Assembly (NCBI RefSeq): GCF_932526225.1
Contig: NC_064043.1
Location: 11,017,821 to 11,081,820 of the forward strand
DNA length: 64,000 bases
Reading direction: 5' to 3'
DNA from: Nematostella vectensis
Lineage: Eukaryota > Cnidaria > Anthozoa > Actiniaria > Edwardsiidae
Part shown: positions 11,965 through 25,957 of the stretch, piece by piece
Layout of the letters: the number at the start of each line of letters is the position of its first letter
How positions within the stretch are numbered: position 1 is the first letter of the stretch
Position numbers and translations under genes: made by a program
The notes under the pieces: model-generated
Databases searched by the model: none
Seen by the model: the letters and a program-made list of their open reading frames with translations, nothing else
Told to the model about the DNA's origin: nothing

Positions 11965-13137
11965 TAACTTCGTCCTACAAAGGAGAATGATTGGTATCCG
12001 TCTTTATTACTATCACAAAATGGAGAAAGGTCACGCGCAGCCCAGCTCTTTAAACTTGCCAATAGCACTAGTCACACTACAACCTCCCCCTAATCATCAA
12101 ATCGATTTATCTGTGCTGTTTGTATTGATCCATAGCTTGCGCGTGTACCCTCTTCACGACGAGAGCTGTTTTACCCTTTCAGGGGCGGGGGGTGGGGGAG
12201 GAGGGGTCCGTATTCAACCATGCTCATATTGACGAGATGAGTTCGACTCCGGTTGACCCCTGAAAGAAAAAAAGTGGTTCTAGATGGATCTAGTGACCTG
12301 AGCTGCTGATGCCCATTTGAACTTAATTTAACCGTGTTCGACAGGGCTGAATAACGTATGCGCGTGTTCTGGTGAAAACAAACGCAATCGTTGTGTTGAA
12401 TCATTCGAGTAAAGGTACGAAAGGCTGATTTCAATCGCTGTTTTGGCTAACTGTACAGCATTAAAACCATACTGTACAAAAGATGACAGATTTGTTTGAT
12501 AATGAGAGAGCCGTAAAGAAAATTATAGCCTTAAGTTTGGAGTTTGGTCTAGTTTTCTTAGGATTCGCCAAAATGTGACAGTTCGCTGGTAAAACGCCGC
12601 CATTTCAAAACAAAAAGGGCTGGTTTAAACGCGCGGTACTTGAGTCTTGCGTTTTTAAGCACTGCTACCGTGGTCAATGAATTAATACTTTGAACACGAC
12701 CCTGCCTGTTCCTTTCATTTGTTCGAATACAGTAAAATCCTCACCGTTTTCAACCTTTTATTGATAGAGTTATAGCTTCAAACATTTCGAAGCCTACATA
12801 TATCAGCCTTCTGTATATTCACAACTTATTACGTCATTTAGAATAACGTTGCGTTAAAAATATTACAAGCGCCAGTCGGTAATGAGCGTATTTACGAATG
12901 TGGGTAGAGTCTGTTCGCTGATGCACGATTTGATGTACTAGGCTGGGGCATCAGTCTACGTCTGTAGCTTTAATTTCCCTTGGGCCACGCGAAACAAGAT
13001 TATTCTTCAGGCGATAGTTTGTCGAAGGGGCTATGCTCCGAAAACGTTTACGTAGACGAAAAATACAGTCCACTGGCTAAAGTAGGGAAACCAGAAAATC
13101 GTACTGCACTCAAGATTCTTCCGGCTAGCATTCGGCT
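11965..13137. other. Intergenic sequence, candidate INTU poly(A) signals
   Basis: No gene is recognised. On the minus strand ATTAAA occurs at 12974-12969 and AATAAA at 12762-12757; either could end the INTU transcript, about 0.9-1.1 kb beyond its stop codon. Confidence 0.35.
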
Positions 13138-13392
13138 CTCCATATTTCCCATTCTTGCGTTGTTCGGGGGATTGGTTGGAGTTCATAGACTGCTTGCAGT
13201 CCCTTCTTTGGCGAAAGTTCGTGGGGACGAGGAAGCGAGTGTCGAAGGCACTAGTTCGCGCCGCAGGGGAGAAACGCGCACTCGCTCCCTCGTTTTCCTC
13301 GTCCCCATGGACTTTCGCCAAAGAAGGGGCTGCAAGCATTTTATCGAGTTCATAAAAGAGAACAGCATAATGGGACGATTTTAGTCGACGCA
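13138..13392. mobile_element. Foldback (palindromic) element
   Basis: Left arm about 13138-13240 and right arm about 13283-13392 are inverted copies. The core word CCTTCTTTGGCGAAAG at 13203 reappears inverted at about 13313-13328, flanked by GCTTGCAG and GGGGACGAGGA words. Long open frames on both strands across this region result from the palindrome. Confidence 0.7.
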
Positions 13393-13558
13393 ATTCAACA
13401 TAAAAAACATGTGCGAAAGACGTCACTGCACCCCATTCCTGAACGCCTGGAGGCAAAGATGTGTCCCTTTACTAATGCAATCTTTCCGAGAAAAGTATAT
13501 TGCGCGCTCTTGACACCGAGAACGGCGAAAAGTGAATCCCTTACAATCACTTGTAATG

Positions 13559-13845
13559 GTTCCTGGAATGATGATTAATACAGCCTCAGCGCCATTGAGT
13601 TCCTGAGATGGTGACCACCTCAGTCCAAGAACCATATAATTCCAGGAATGGTGACCAAATCAGCCTCAGCGCAATATAGTTCCTGGAATGATGACCACTT
13701 CAGCCTCAGCGCCATACAGTTCCTGGAATGATAACCAATCCAGGCTCAGCGCGATATAGTTCCTGGAATGGTGACCAAATCAGCCTCAGCGCCATATAGT
13801 TCCTGGAATGGTGACCAAATCAGCCTCAGCGCCATATTGTCCCTC
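13559..13845. repeat. 40-bp minisatellite beside the INTU stop codon
   Basis: The word TCCTGGAATG or a variant recurs at 13561, 13601, 13641, 13681, 13721, 13761 and 13801, a period of exactly 40 bp. The array ends about 20 bp from the INTU stop (13864) and so lies at the start of its 3' UTR. Confidence 0.9.
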
Positions 13846-13863
13846 TCATGGATGTCTGGCTCC

Positions 13864-16800
13864 TTAGGGCGTAACCCCAAACCCGAGTTTAAAAGCTATC
13901 TCGACCGCACACTGGGGCACAATATTGTGATAGCACACGTAGAATTCCTTGGGATGCTTGCCAGGAAAGAGACGCCTGGAAGAAAATTAGAGAACACATC
14001 AGAGAGTTTACAAATAACATATAATAAAAAAGACGTTCCAATATAAAACAATGGTTCATTGCCGATGGCTGAACTCCACACGTTCAGGCTGTACTTATTA
14101 CTAGTAGCAGAAAAGAAACATTCAATATACGATGTGAAAAATGTAAGGTTCGGAACTATTCGAAAGTATGGTTCGGGACTATTCGATGCCGGTTCGTTGC
14201 TTGTCGAAACTGCTTCGGTACTATTCGATACTGGTTCGGGACTATTCGATACTGCTTCAGTAATAATCGGGAGTGGGTCGGTAATATTCGATAGTGGTTC
14301 AGTACTATTCGAGAGTGGCTCGGTGATATTCGGGGGTGGTTCGGGACTATTGGATAGTGGTTCGGTACTATTCGATACTGGTTCGATATTATTTGATACT
14401 GGATCAGGACTATTCGATATTGGTTCAGTACTATTCGGGAGTGGTTCGATGATATTCGGGAGTGAATCGCTTCTTACCCGATCACCCAGTACTTGAGGGT
14501 AGGTGAAGCTTTTTTGTGATCTGTCGTGTTTTCAGGAACACATTGAAACATCGCCCCGTGCTCGAAGACTCCTTCTGGGCCGCACTTGGAGAATGCTGCT
14601 ACTTTACCTTTAGTTCTACTTGAAGATCGCTTCTATAAAAAAAAGTCCGTAAAGAGTCCTTATAAGCTACATTGAATTAGTTCTACTTAAAAATCGCTTC
14701 TGTAAAAAAACGTCCGTATAATCTACATTGAGTATAGCTTCCTGTATCAGCCATAAATGTACAGGGACGAAATAATGTTATTTGATGACCTGGTCATTTA
14801 ACGAAAAAAATAGTTTCGTTATCAAGTTAATATAATTAAAATTATTTTATCGAGATTTCAGGCAGATCCTACATATCTAAAGTTGGTTTTATTATAGTTT
14901 CCCAAAGGCATATGTTTCATTTCGTTGATAATACTGACAAATTCAAACCAAGTTGTTGTTGAACATTCTGTGACCTATTGCGGCTAGGGAGACGTTCCGG
15001 TACCTGTTTATAGAAGGGAAGGAAGAACCGTCGAATGTTCAGACAAGTCTCGTGGAATGTTCGTAACACATCAGCGTGTACAGTGCCCTGTCTCGGCACC
15101 GTGTCGGAAGAGGTCGGGCACACAACCACTCCGCTCAACGAGTCGAACGTCACAAAGTGAAACAGTGTGTTATCCGGACCCGCGGTTAGCCTGTGGCGAT
15201 CAAGGTGCGGTCACATTAGGATGACATTTTACCTCAACTCAAGTCCGCTTTTCTGTGTCTGTGCGATTGCCAAAATTATTTACTACGCCGCTCTGCTGCG
15301 TGTGTGATAAATTATAAAGCCAAATTTCGATGGCATTATTTTTTCAGACTGTCCCCTCCTTGCACAACCCCCGGATTCTCAGCCCCCTGGAATAGATCAA
15401 CATAACCTTTTTTTTTCTCGGGGATCCAAAAGCTTCTGCAAGAAAAAGCGAATTTCTCAATGAAGGACGCGAATGTATGTTGTGTTTATTGCTTCAAAAT
15501 CGCACAAAAAAAATTAAAACTGACCTTGTGATGTGCGCATGTGCTGGGTCCAGGTTCCCCTCGGTCATACTCTTTCTCAGCGACCCACATGACTGCAGAG
15601 AAGAGAGGGAGCGATAGGAGCGCAACTTGCCCCTGGCCGTTAGGCTACTAACACTCCCTGAGCTATCTGAACCTCTCCTGCGAAATGCCGAGGGTAGGCT
15701 GCCGCTATCTGAGGAGTCGATCTCATCCCCTACGGATTAAAAAAAACATTGAGACCTTGAAGGAAAGTTAAGAGAGTGCGGAAGTTAGGATTCGTTTATG
15801 TTTTGTTCCAAAATGAGGCTGCTGTCACAAGAAAAGAATTTAAGTGTCTACCTAGACATGTGAAACAATCAGAAATGGAATAAAAATCTACTTGTCTGAT
15901 GCTTAGACATCCCAACATGGCAAAGCAACAATTAGACGTTTAACCTGCTCTCATGAATGGTGCTAAATTGGTATATCTGCATTGATATCAGATGTATAAG
16001 CAACTCCAATTGAATGCTGCGATCTTCTATGTGCCGCCGTCTAAGGATGTCTGCATTGACGTCACATGTATGTGCCGCGAACCAAGGATCTCTGCACTGA
16101 CGTCAGATGTATGTGCCGCGAACTAAGGATCTCTGCATTGACGTCACATGTATGTGCCGCGAACTAAGGATGTCTGCATTGACGTCACATGTATGTTCTG
16201 CGAACTCAGGATCTCTGCATTGACGTCACATGTATGTGCCGCGGTCTAAGGATGTCTGCATTGACGTCACATGTATGTGCCGCGAACCAAGGATCTCTGC
16301 ACTGACGTCAGATGTATGTGCCGCGAACTCAGAATCTCTGCATTGACGTCAGATGTATGTGCCGCGAACTTAGGATGTCTGCATTGACGTCACATGTATG
16401 TTCCGCGAACTCAGGATTTCTGCATTGACGTCACATGTATGTGCCGCGGTCTAAGGATGTCTGCATTGACGTCACATGTATGTGCCGCGAACCAAGGATC
16501 TCTGCACTGACGTCAGATGTATGTGCCGCGAACTAAGGATCTCTGCATTGACGTCAGATGTATGTGCCGCGAACTAAGGATCTCTGCATTGACGTCAGAT
16601 GTATGTGCCGCAAACTAAGGACATCTGCATTGACGTCAGATGAATAACCTGCTCCCAGAAATGGTGATAAAGAATAATCATTGCAATAATGTTAGATGTG
16701 TGCAGCGAACCAATGCGCTTTGCATTTAAGGCAATCTTCACATACCTGGCAGCCGTAGACTCTCTAAGCTGTTGTGCTTTCGCCACATGGGAGGGGTTGA

Positions 16801-19800
16801 AGGGGATAAAATGTTCCCTGAGGTTGAGCTACGGTCCGATGGCGCAGAGGATGATGACGCGCTTAAGATGATATCGGCTGTCGTCAGGGGTGGGGTGGGA
16901 GCACTACGCAAGCTGCAAGAATAGCTAGGTTACTACCTAGGTGTTAAATTGAACTTTCTTAGTTTGTGTAAAGGGAGGAGGGTTGAATTTGGGTGTATTA
17001 GTTTCGAGAAAGATAAAAAAATATAAAAGCAGTCAAACTCAATTTCTTATATATAACTTGTAAACAATGTTACCACAACGCAAAAAAAAAACAATAGCTG
17101 TGAAAACAGTCGGTAAAGAAAAAATCCGTATAAAACACCACAGTTAAGACAAATGTGTTTATGTTGGGCATTTGGAATTCGCGCCTTGCGCGTTCCCTAG
17201 AGGTTCACTCATGCCTATATATTTAGCTAATTACATTCGTCTTTCACTTGACCTTACCAGTTTGCATAACGCGCCGTTTTTCCGGGGTTGTTTTTCCCCA
17301 GTCTTCTGCTAGTTGATACATGAACATGTTTGTATATTTTACATTACATCTATACTTGTTATATCGTCTCCAATAAACTGGTACGCGTCACTCCTCACAC
17401 CTTGTTTGTTGTTAATGTAGAATATACAATATAAACATTTTCTGTGCGAAGGATCGCAGAGACTAAGCACAGAATAGACCTTTACGCGGTTAAAATAACA
17501 ACACTTGGGTTAAACACTCACCTAGCTTCACAAATAGAAGCAAGATCTTGCGTTTCAATTTGCATAATAGTGTTCTTTACTTGCTCTACATAATAGGGGT
17601 CTGGACCTGGTGTTCCTTGTGCCCTGTAGGATGCACACAGTCGGAAAGATGTTAGGATGTAACAGTGAACACATGAACAAATTGTACACTTTAGAACAGA
17701 CATTGGTAGCGTATACTAAATAGCTTAATCCTGGTATCTGAAACTATGCCAATAATCACAGGAGCATAGTTAACAAGAATTCTACAGCTATTAAAGACTG
17801 GATTTGCTTTTATTTATGCTAAGTTGATTATTCACTTGATACCCAGGAAGCACTGCATGTTCTGATATGGATCCTCCATAGCCTACAAGCCGGCTCTCCT
17901 GTGAGTTAATTCAGAAATTCATGGTTTATTTGGCGCCACAGGGATTCTAAAGAACAAAAACACACAGGAGAGCCGGATCGCAGGCTAGATTCTTCAAGTA
18001 CAACCTTATTTGAAATAGGTACTTCAAAAATCTGATGATAAAGAATACTAAAAGAAAACCTGTACCATTTGGCTGCCCCTCCCGCTTCAAGTAACACACA
18101 CATCAGAATGTGTTTCTGAAAAAAAGGAACAAACACAATTATGTATTTTTGAGGCTGTATCTAGCCTCACTTAGTGTCAGAATTTGAATCTCAGGTAAAC
18201 GTTATTCACAATAATTCCAAAGGAATGTTGCATGCTTGCCATTGTAAACATCAGCAAATATTTAAAAGTGGTGTGAAACATGTAGCACTTTCTCAAGTAA
18301 TGAGACAAGAGATACAGTAATGTAAAACCACATAGTAATGATAGCTCCTTACCAGACCAACAATAAGAAGGAAATGCCTTGCATCTGGTTCTTTGTAATC
18401 TTGAGATTTCCGACTTTCTTTCTTATGTCTTCTAGTCAAATGAACCTGAAAACAAAACACATTACTTGAAACAAAACAAGTCGAGAAACAAGAGTTACTT
18501 AAATACTTTTTCATGGTTTGTTTGGAGGCAGAGAGAGGGGGGAGGGATTAGGCAGAGAGAGGGGGGAGTAAGAGGGGGTGGCTGCCAATTCAAAAACTTA
18601 TCGTGGCTTGACCCTCACCCACCTCTCTCTATACATACACATACACCTATATCAAACCGGCAGTGAATTAAATAATCCAAATAAGCGTAAATAAAATATA
18701 AATCCAGAATTCAAAAGCTGTAGAATTCTTATTTTCATTCTATAAACATTCACATAGCTTTCAGATACAAGCATTAAGCCTTTATATGCTACTCCACATG
18801 GATTCTCAAGTGCAACCTTATTAAGTGCAACCTCATTTGAAATATGTATATACAGCTACAGTATTCCCATAAAATGTTGTCAGCACAAATAGCGAATAGC
18901 AAATGGCAGGTCTACAACTGAAAAGAATCTAATATGGAACCATGCACGTTATGGTCCTAGATCTGACATTTAACAACTTAAATTCGCTGCTTGCACTGAC
19001 AACCTTTTTTCAAAAGTTTATATGCAGATACATCTGTTCTGTCTGGACAACTTTCAGATCCTCTGCTGATGATACAACTTATTATCCAAAAGCTTTTAGG
19101 GTATTTTATTTTATTTTTATTTTTTTTTTAAGGATTTGGGTTTTTACCTCTCTCCAAACGACAAGCTGCCCAACTCTTTGTTGCTTGCCAACATCCAGGA
19201 GACAATAGTATTTACAGTATAGTGTAATATCTTCAAAATCTTCAGAAAATAAATGATTTGCTAATAAGATGCCCTACAAAAAGAGAGCGTTTATAATTAG
19301 ATATGTAGACCTTTTGGTTTTAAAAATGGTTAAACTATAGAGTAAAATGTTCAGAAATGGTAACAGACGAAAAAACAAACCTTATAAAATACACATGATC
19401 CTAAAATTGTATAAACTCTTCTAATTTCAAATAGCTCGTCTGCAAGCTCGCCATAGTCAGCAGCCTCAAGTTCACTCAGGCAACAGTTAATATTTACCTG
19501 AGAACAAACAACAATATTCAGGGCAAAGTCACGTTTTTTTGTCTTTGAATTCACTGGACCATACCCATTTTACTCATAACATCAACTAACATTAAATTTA
19601 TTCTAGATTTTGTAGTTTCGCAAAGTTTTTGAAAAGAATGGATTCTAGCCTACAAATAGCTGCTGACTTGAAGATACAATCAAATTTGTAGTTCAATGAA
19701 TAAGCAGCTTCACGTAGGCTAAATGGACTCTGCAATTGGATTCTTTAAAGTCATAGAAACAAAATAACATGGGGACATTGTCCTTGTAGATTAAAAGATC

Positions 19801-22800
19801 AACCAAAAGCGAATGTTAAGGTTCGTTCATTGTTTTTTTTTTTTGTTACACAATTGAATCAGCTTTTATTTTATATCATATTCAATAGAGTTTCTTACCA
19901 TTGCAGCAATTGGAAGATTGAGCCATCTAACGCCAGGCAAACAGTCTGGAAAACTGTCTACTGCTCCAGTATGTTCTCTAGAGCAACTCTTGCCAAGAGT
20001 GTTGGAAAACAATAAGGAGAAGAAGTGGTCTAGTCTGCCTTTATTAGTGCTCTCAGAAAAAGCTCTAAATTGGAAAAAAAGAAAATACAAGATGAGTTAA
20101 ATCAAAACCTTTACTCAAGAATCCTCTAGTAAATACCATTTTAAAATCTTACTTGTCAGAATGAAAATCAATATTATCCACCACAATCCAATTCCAGGGG
20201 CAAAGCTAAGATTTTTTCCCATTTAAGCAAAAATGCTGTTCAAAATTCATGGGGCTTTTTTATTCATTTTCCTTTTATATTTTTTCTTATATATTTCTTG
20301 TTATATGTGCAGTTCATTTAGGCATTCAGGCCATACAGTATAAATCACTCATGTGTAATGTACATTACACACTCTAGTACCTACCTGTCCATGGAACCAA
20401 AAATCGTAAACAAAGTTCTTGATATATCAGACACTATCTTTTGCAGATAGAGAAGTGGTACCCTAAAAAAAAAACAATCCAATTATAAACCTATCAAAAC
20501 TTACGTCCACTTTAATTAGCTTGCTGTGGCCACAGTACCGAAAACTAGGCTGTTCAATATCAAACTGAGACACAGTCTGTCAGTTCAATATGTGATAAAG
20601 GATACTACAGTAAGCAGATGTCTGGAGGTTAGACACTATTAAAAGTGATTTATCAATTTGTATGTTAAAGGTGTTGATTCTGTTCAGGACCCTAAACGAT
20701 CCCAGGACCCGAAATGATCCCCAAAAGTACCCCTGGCCAACTGATCCCAGAAACTATACGGAGGGGTCCCCGAAACAACACCGAGGGGTCCCCGAAGTCA
20801 ACCACAAGGAATTGCAGTAATAGACAAAGGGAAAGCAGAAGAAACCACTTGCAATTTTTAAAGCATAATTAAGGGTTTATAGTGAATCTATTTCTAAATA
20901 AGATGACTTTAAAAACCCTGAATTCCAAAACAATACTTCTATTCATTACATTGCCCCAGCGGTAAATCCAAAAACAAAGTCCAAAACAAATACACAGTTT
21001 TTAATTGCTACTGAAAGGAATACAACATAAACATAGCACAGCCAGCTTGCCAAACTTTTGACCTTCCATCACACCCTAAACATTTGCAGTTCCGACACAT
21101 GACTCTGACACTATAAATCATGGTTTGCGGGAAACATCACCCCTAAAAATCTATATTCATTTGACAACGAAAACGTGTATTTCACCACAAAATCCATGTT
21201 CACATGAGGGAATATTCACAGGTACATTTCGGCAGCTGGTTTAGCTAAGAAGTTGGAATGACAAAAGCACTGAGTAATGCACTCGAACAACCCTTTTACT
21301 ATCGTTGCAAAATATTTAGAGATGTGGCTTTTGTTGGAAGCAAATTATGTGAGTTTTGGAGTTCCTGTTGTAGTCGTGCGTACATTCCTGCATAATCTCA
21401 TGGTAGGTCTTTCATTCACCGAATACAAACAAACATGCAAAAAATAACACATTTCCTACTCTCTCTTCCTACGGAAAGCAGCATGTCTTATTTGTGGAGA
21501 CTTTCTTTCATGGCTTGTTATGAATAAATAATTTATTCACGCCTGGTTCTCCACATTACTATCACGGGAATTGTTATTTGCTCCTTTTGTTTGTCCATTA
21601 CCACAATTCCTTGGGGTCCACCTCGGGGGATCCTGGGGATCGTTTTGGGTCCTGGGAACAGTTGGGGAACTTTTGGGGATCGTTTTGGGTACTGGGATCA
21701 TTTCGGGTCCTGTACAATTCTGCACTTTGAACATGAAAAAAGCACTTAAAATTAACCAATGTAAAAATTACTATTCTATAAGGAGAAGAAAATTATCATT
21801 CTCGTGGTGTTTGATTTAATTCTTCATTGTGAGCGTGAGTAATTTCAAAATATGAAATTATGGTAATTATGAATTGAGTCTATGTTATCCATAACAAATG
21901 CTCTCTTCTATTAATATCTCACTTGTCTGCAGGCATGGCCAGTACTAGTATACGCTTTCCAGCTTTATAGTAGCCAATGTTGATAACTTTTCCACTTATA
22001 GTCAATGAAGTACTGAAAGAAAAAAAGAAGAAAAATTATGGCCAAGTGCGAAATTACCTACAGTTGAATCTTGATGCCTCAAACCTCAAACTCAAACATT
22101 GTGCAGAATTGAAGTTCCCCTTCAAGTATTGTCAAGTGTTGTTCTGATTAACTCTTTTCTCAATAACATAAACTCCCAATCCTTTTACAGTAACTCCATC
22201 ATTTATCTGGGGGTATTTACTTAATAAAAACTCCCTTAGTCATGCATCATACCTTTGTACATTGGTTCCAGTGACAGAGCTTAGAAGATCATTAAGAGTA
22301 AGGAAGATCCCCCTCATAGCAACTAGCTGAGCTCCAGATTTAGACACAGGGTACTGGTATACAATATCCTGTAAATACACATCAGATATTAATCAATCAT
22401 CAAACTTGACATAAGTGTCATTAATGCACAAGTCCAGAATACAGTACAAGGGGATGTAAGGAGTTAAAAAATAATCAATGCTATTTACATCATTACCTCA
22501 CTTCAATCTTTTCAAAAATCCACAGTATTGATGCAGATTTGTACAAATGCTAAATATGTTAGCTCACTGAGTAATAAATTAAATAAATTAATAAGCAATC
22601 TATTTCAGTCTATTTATTTAATAAATTAAATAAATTAATAAGCAATCTATTTCAGAATATGAAATTCTTTAATCTATATGTTTTCCTGTATACTGTGCTC
22701 TTGTTTCAGCAGGGTGGGGATCATGTGACAGGGCACTTCTACATCAGAGAGAGCCTATTTTTTATGCCCTTTGAAGTTCGCAGAATTTCCTATCTAGTCC

Positions 22801-25800
22801 CCTTTATTACTGTAACAACTATGGGTAGATTCTGATAATGTACCTTATCATCGTCCTCATCTTCGCTACTGCCCATACTGAGGTAAAGCACCACATGTGC
22901 AAGGTCCAGTAAGTCTGGCTGGCCTTGTACAACAGCTAGCTCACCACTGATCAGCTTGATCAGATGGCTGTCATCTTTCATTGGCACATTGGACGTGATG
23001 ACTGGGTTGACAGGCTGCGTATATCGCTGGATTGTTAAGATGATCTACAAAATTGGCAGCATGCTTTAGTAAAGTATTCCTAAAATAGTAAATTACCCAA
23101 TTTGACAAGATAAGTGACCCTAATTTTGCAAAGATTGATTCAATTTCATTTCACTGCAATTTTAATATTTAAGGATTTATACACTTAAGATCTGTGAAAG
23201 CTTCACTTTGCTTCAGAACTCCTAGGTTCCATCCTGGGTTAACTTACTATAGGTATAAAAACCTGGTTCTCGAAATATTGGTGACTGCATAACTTACATT
23301 GATACCCAACCCTATAGGCCTCAGATGAAGCCATCTAGTATCAAAAAACACAAACTGCTCTAAATTTGAATAAAATATATAAGGTATTTGTAGGAGATAG
23401 GAATTTTGGATAATTGTACCAAAAATATAGAGAATTGCAGGGGGGAAAATCGAGAAGAAGAGAACCAAATCATTACAAGCAAGGAAGGAATGGGAGTGGA
23501 CAAACCTCCATTGGTCCAGTAATGGCGGCCAATATTGTGTTCATATTGCTGGAATTCAGGTCTAACTTATTCAGAGAAAGAATAAGGTCCCCTGTGAAAA
23601 AACAAAAACAAACAGGAGATAACTGCATCTTTCTGTCAAAGCATAAATAAAAAGTATGTAAAAAGTACAGTTTAGAATTCTCAGTATATCTATATCACTG
23701 ATGCCACCAGCCATAAAATATATGGAAAACCATTTTTTTCTGAAACAAAACCAAACACTGTCCCTTAGCGGCAGCTGAATTATCCTTTCTAAGAGATGGA
23801 TATACAGACTGCTCCACGCAGTTTACAATTATGTGTGTGAGTTAGTGTGTAAGCATTGTCACTGAAGATGGTACCACTGATCATAATAGAACCTTCAATG
23901 GTTTTATTTATATCCACCAAGAAATTTCGTGAGATCAAAGTTCACAGTCTTCATTTTTCACAAGTCTTCAATTTTCTCAAATCACAAAATGCACAAGTTT
24001 AAGTATGCATGGAAATTAAGCAAAATAATGTAGGTAAGTACAAAATCTTTCCCTAAATGATACAGTATTGACATTATGCTTACCAATTCTCAGTTCCCCA
24101 CTTTTCAAAGCCGGACCATCAGGTACAAAACCTTTAATAAAGATCCGTGATCCTGAAAAACTATCACTTTGTGACATCCTCCCTGCCTTGTCCCGGCCAG
24201 GGATGATCCCTAGTAGAGTCTCAAGATCTTGACGACGCCCAGAATGTAGCTTTGGCGGTGTGACTATCAAGTGGATGTCCATTTTTATACTTTTTCCAGT
24301 CATCCCTTCCCCTCCATCCAATATGTCCTGCCCATCCAGATTAAGACTGTTGCGAAGATTCTTTTTGTCCATTGTCTCTTCATTTTTATCCCTCCGTAGG
24401 ATCTTTTTTACACTGCTAAGTTTTTTTAGGACAGCTTTACTCTTCTGTCTCTCTGTGGAGCGATCAGGGGTCGAGTTACCGCTGAGGTTCAGATGTTCTA
24501 TTTCATTCAGTAGAGAGGAGGAGGGCTCAGTGTAGGGTTCTACATAGAAAAGGTCCCCTTTGTCCTTTACTTGGTCAGCCCATGGTGGCTCGTCATAACT
24601 AAAAAAAATCAGTTGCAAACCAAATTCAAGCACTAGAAATATAATTGGTTTTAAAAAAAATAGACCAATTAAGTTACTGTATTTTGAAATACATTCTAAT
24701 AACTTTTTAGAACTTTTTAAGAAAGTTTTAAGAAATTGTAACCATCCTCTAAGTTGCCAGTCAAAAAATATGCACTGAGATGGCATGCATGTAGATAAAA
24801 TAATGGACATTTCAATAAACAAGACATTATCGCAGTATGTATAAGGATTTCAGTGAACAAAGATTAACTCCTCTGAAATCTAGACTAAACATACATAATA
24901 TTGAAATAGCAGTTCAATAAGAAATTCGAATCCACAGAGAGAAGACACCTTCAAGAGGTTTGAGATTGTGATATAAATATTAATATCTTGGTTTTGTCAT
25001 TGAGTATACAAACTTGACCTTCAGCTTTATTTTACTGTTAGGAAAATTGCTTGGAATTGAAAACATTTTACCTGAACTAAAAGTAATTGCAACAGAAAAT
25101 AATGTATACAGCTGCAAGGCAATTTGAAATAAATAACTTAAGTACTTAAGTCAATAATTAACACCATACTTTACTATTCTATTTTAATAAACAAAGGGGA
25201 GTCAAAATTGAGGATAATATTGGCAGCCATCTCATTACACAAAATAAAAAAGTCATCAGATTACTCGCTCCTTTATAAATATCCGACATTTCTTTACTAG
25301 TACACAAGGACTCCTCTGTAAACTGAGAAGTTGTTATTGTTTCACGCTAAAAATAAACATCTCTCGCTCCTTTATAAATATCCGACATTTCTTTACTAGT
25401 ACACAAGGACTCCTCTGTAAACTGAGAAGTTGTTATTGTTTTACGCTAAAAATAAACATCTACATCTCAACAGCTTAAACCAATACAAAGAAAGCAGCTA
25501 AAGTTATAAAAGAAAGCAGCTAAAGTAACAAAAAAAAACTAGATTTTAACGTCCGTTCTTTTTAAAGTTATTTTTAGGATATCTTTCAGACATAAGACCG
25601 GAAACCTAATGTGACTTGACCGAAGCTAGCGATGTAAAATATCAAATTTGTTCCGCGTAATTCAAACTGTAAAATAACCATTTAAAATGCAATGTAAACG
25701 GATTCTACAAAGGCAAGGCAAAAAAGACCGTACATTGTAAAAATAAACCCTGATGGTGTAAAAATAACAACTAACTGGTCGAGGGAGAAAAGTTTGATCG

Positions 25801-25957
25801 ACCCTTTCATCACTTACGGTTCCTCTTCGTCAGAGGGGACAAATTCGTCTGCTCCCTCACGAAAATGGACGCCTCCTCCATAAAAAGGCTCAGAATTATA
25901 ATTGTAGAAGCCTTGCTGGTACATTCTATGTCCATTTTCGTAGTAATCTTGGTGCAT
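13864..25957 (-). CDS. INTU: Inturned, planar cell polarity / CPLANE ciliogenesis protein, 18 exons
   Basis: Exons in transcript order: 25957-25818, 24598-24084, 23591-23506, 23044-22844, 22368-22253, 22012-21923, 20462-20385, 20064-19899, 19497-19381, 19273-19148, 18445-18353, 18115-18066, 17623-17522, 16912-16746, 15729-15525, 15190-15004, 14632-14478, 13975-13864 (stop 13866-13864). All phases close, giving 901 residues (human about 942). Landmarks: acidic N-terminus with EPPWAD; PDZ domain about residues 170-260 (GPALKSGEL); longin-type region with RGIFLTLNDLLSSVTGT (about 333-349), LPGVRWLNLP (about 454-463), LEAADYGELADE, RRVYTILGS and CVLLEAGG; Ser-rich linker about 640-745; C-terminal longin domain with YWVIGRLF and EIAFKLGFG. 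INTU pairs with FUZ, and with WDPCP forms CPLANE at the basal body; INTU-FUZ is a RAB23 exchange factor. Start chosen as the only ATG opening an exon that splices in phase into exon 2. Confidence 0.97.
14150..14470. repeat. 21-bp minisatellite just inside an INTU donor site
   Basis: About 15 degenerate copies of a 21-bp unit (GGTTCGGTACTATTCGATACT type). It fills most of the last INTU intron and begins within about 10 bases of the donor of the exon ending at 14478. Because 21 is divisible by three it leaves an open plus-strand frame of seven-residue repeats, which is not evidence of a gene. Confidence 0.85.
16028..16640. repeat. 41-bp minisatellite, about 15 copies, each with a TGACGTCA palindrome
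   Basis: TGACGTCA occurs at 16057, 16098, 16139, 16180 and on to about 16634 with a 41-bp period; the unit also contains ATGTATGTGCCGCG and AAGGATCTCTGCA. TGACGTCA is the full cAMP-response element consensus bound by CREB/ATF proteins. A decayed copy (about 16693-16745) runs up to the donor site of the INTU exon ending at 16746, so the array probably began at that splice site. Confidence 0.9.
20683..21725. mobile_element. ~1.04 kb element with ~140-bp inverted ends in an INTU intron
   Basis: Left arm about 20683-20840 and right arm about 21575-21725 are inverted. Both are built of the words CAGGACCCGAAATGATCCC and GATCCCCAAAAGT followed by CAAGGAATTG. The interior has no coding frame. It lies between the exons at 20385-20462 and 21923-22012. 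Confidence 0.7.
22573..22655. repeat. Short AT-rich direct duplication
   Basis: The word AATTAATAAGCAATCTATTT with its AT-rich lead occurs twice about 47 bp apart inside an INTU intron. It is probably simple tandem slippage. Confidence 0.7.
25264..25461. repeat. 99-bp tandem duplication in INTU intron 1
   Basis: The segment beginning CTCGCTCCTTTATAAATATC at 25264 repeats at 25363, nearly identical throughout (one T/C difference near the end), which suggests a recent event. Confidence 0.9.

Noticed and set aside
12980-13456. Open frames of 134 (+) and 141 (-) codons over the same bases
   Set aside because: Both are produced by the palindromic element at 13138-13392; neither has splice context, domain similarity or a plausible promoter.
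14059-14496. 145-codon plus-strand frame of Gly-Ser-Val-Leu-Phe-Asp-type seven-residue repeats
   Set aside because: It is a 21-bp minisatellite in the last INTU intron; the frame stays open because the unit length is divisible by three.
16028-16640. Regularly spaced repeats resembling a CRISPR array
   Set aside because: Units are contiguous with no unique spacers, and the context is an intron of an animal gene.
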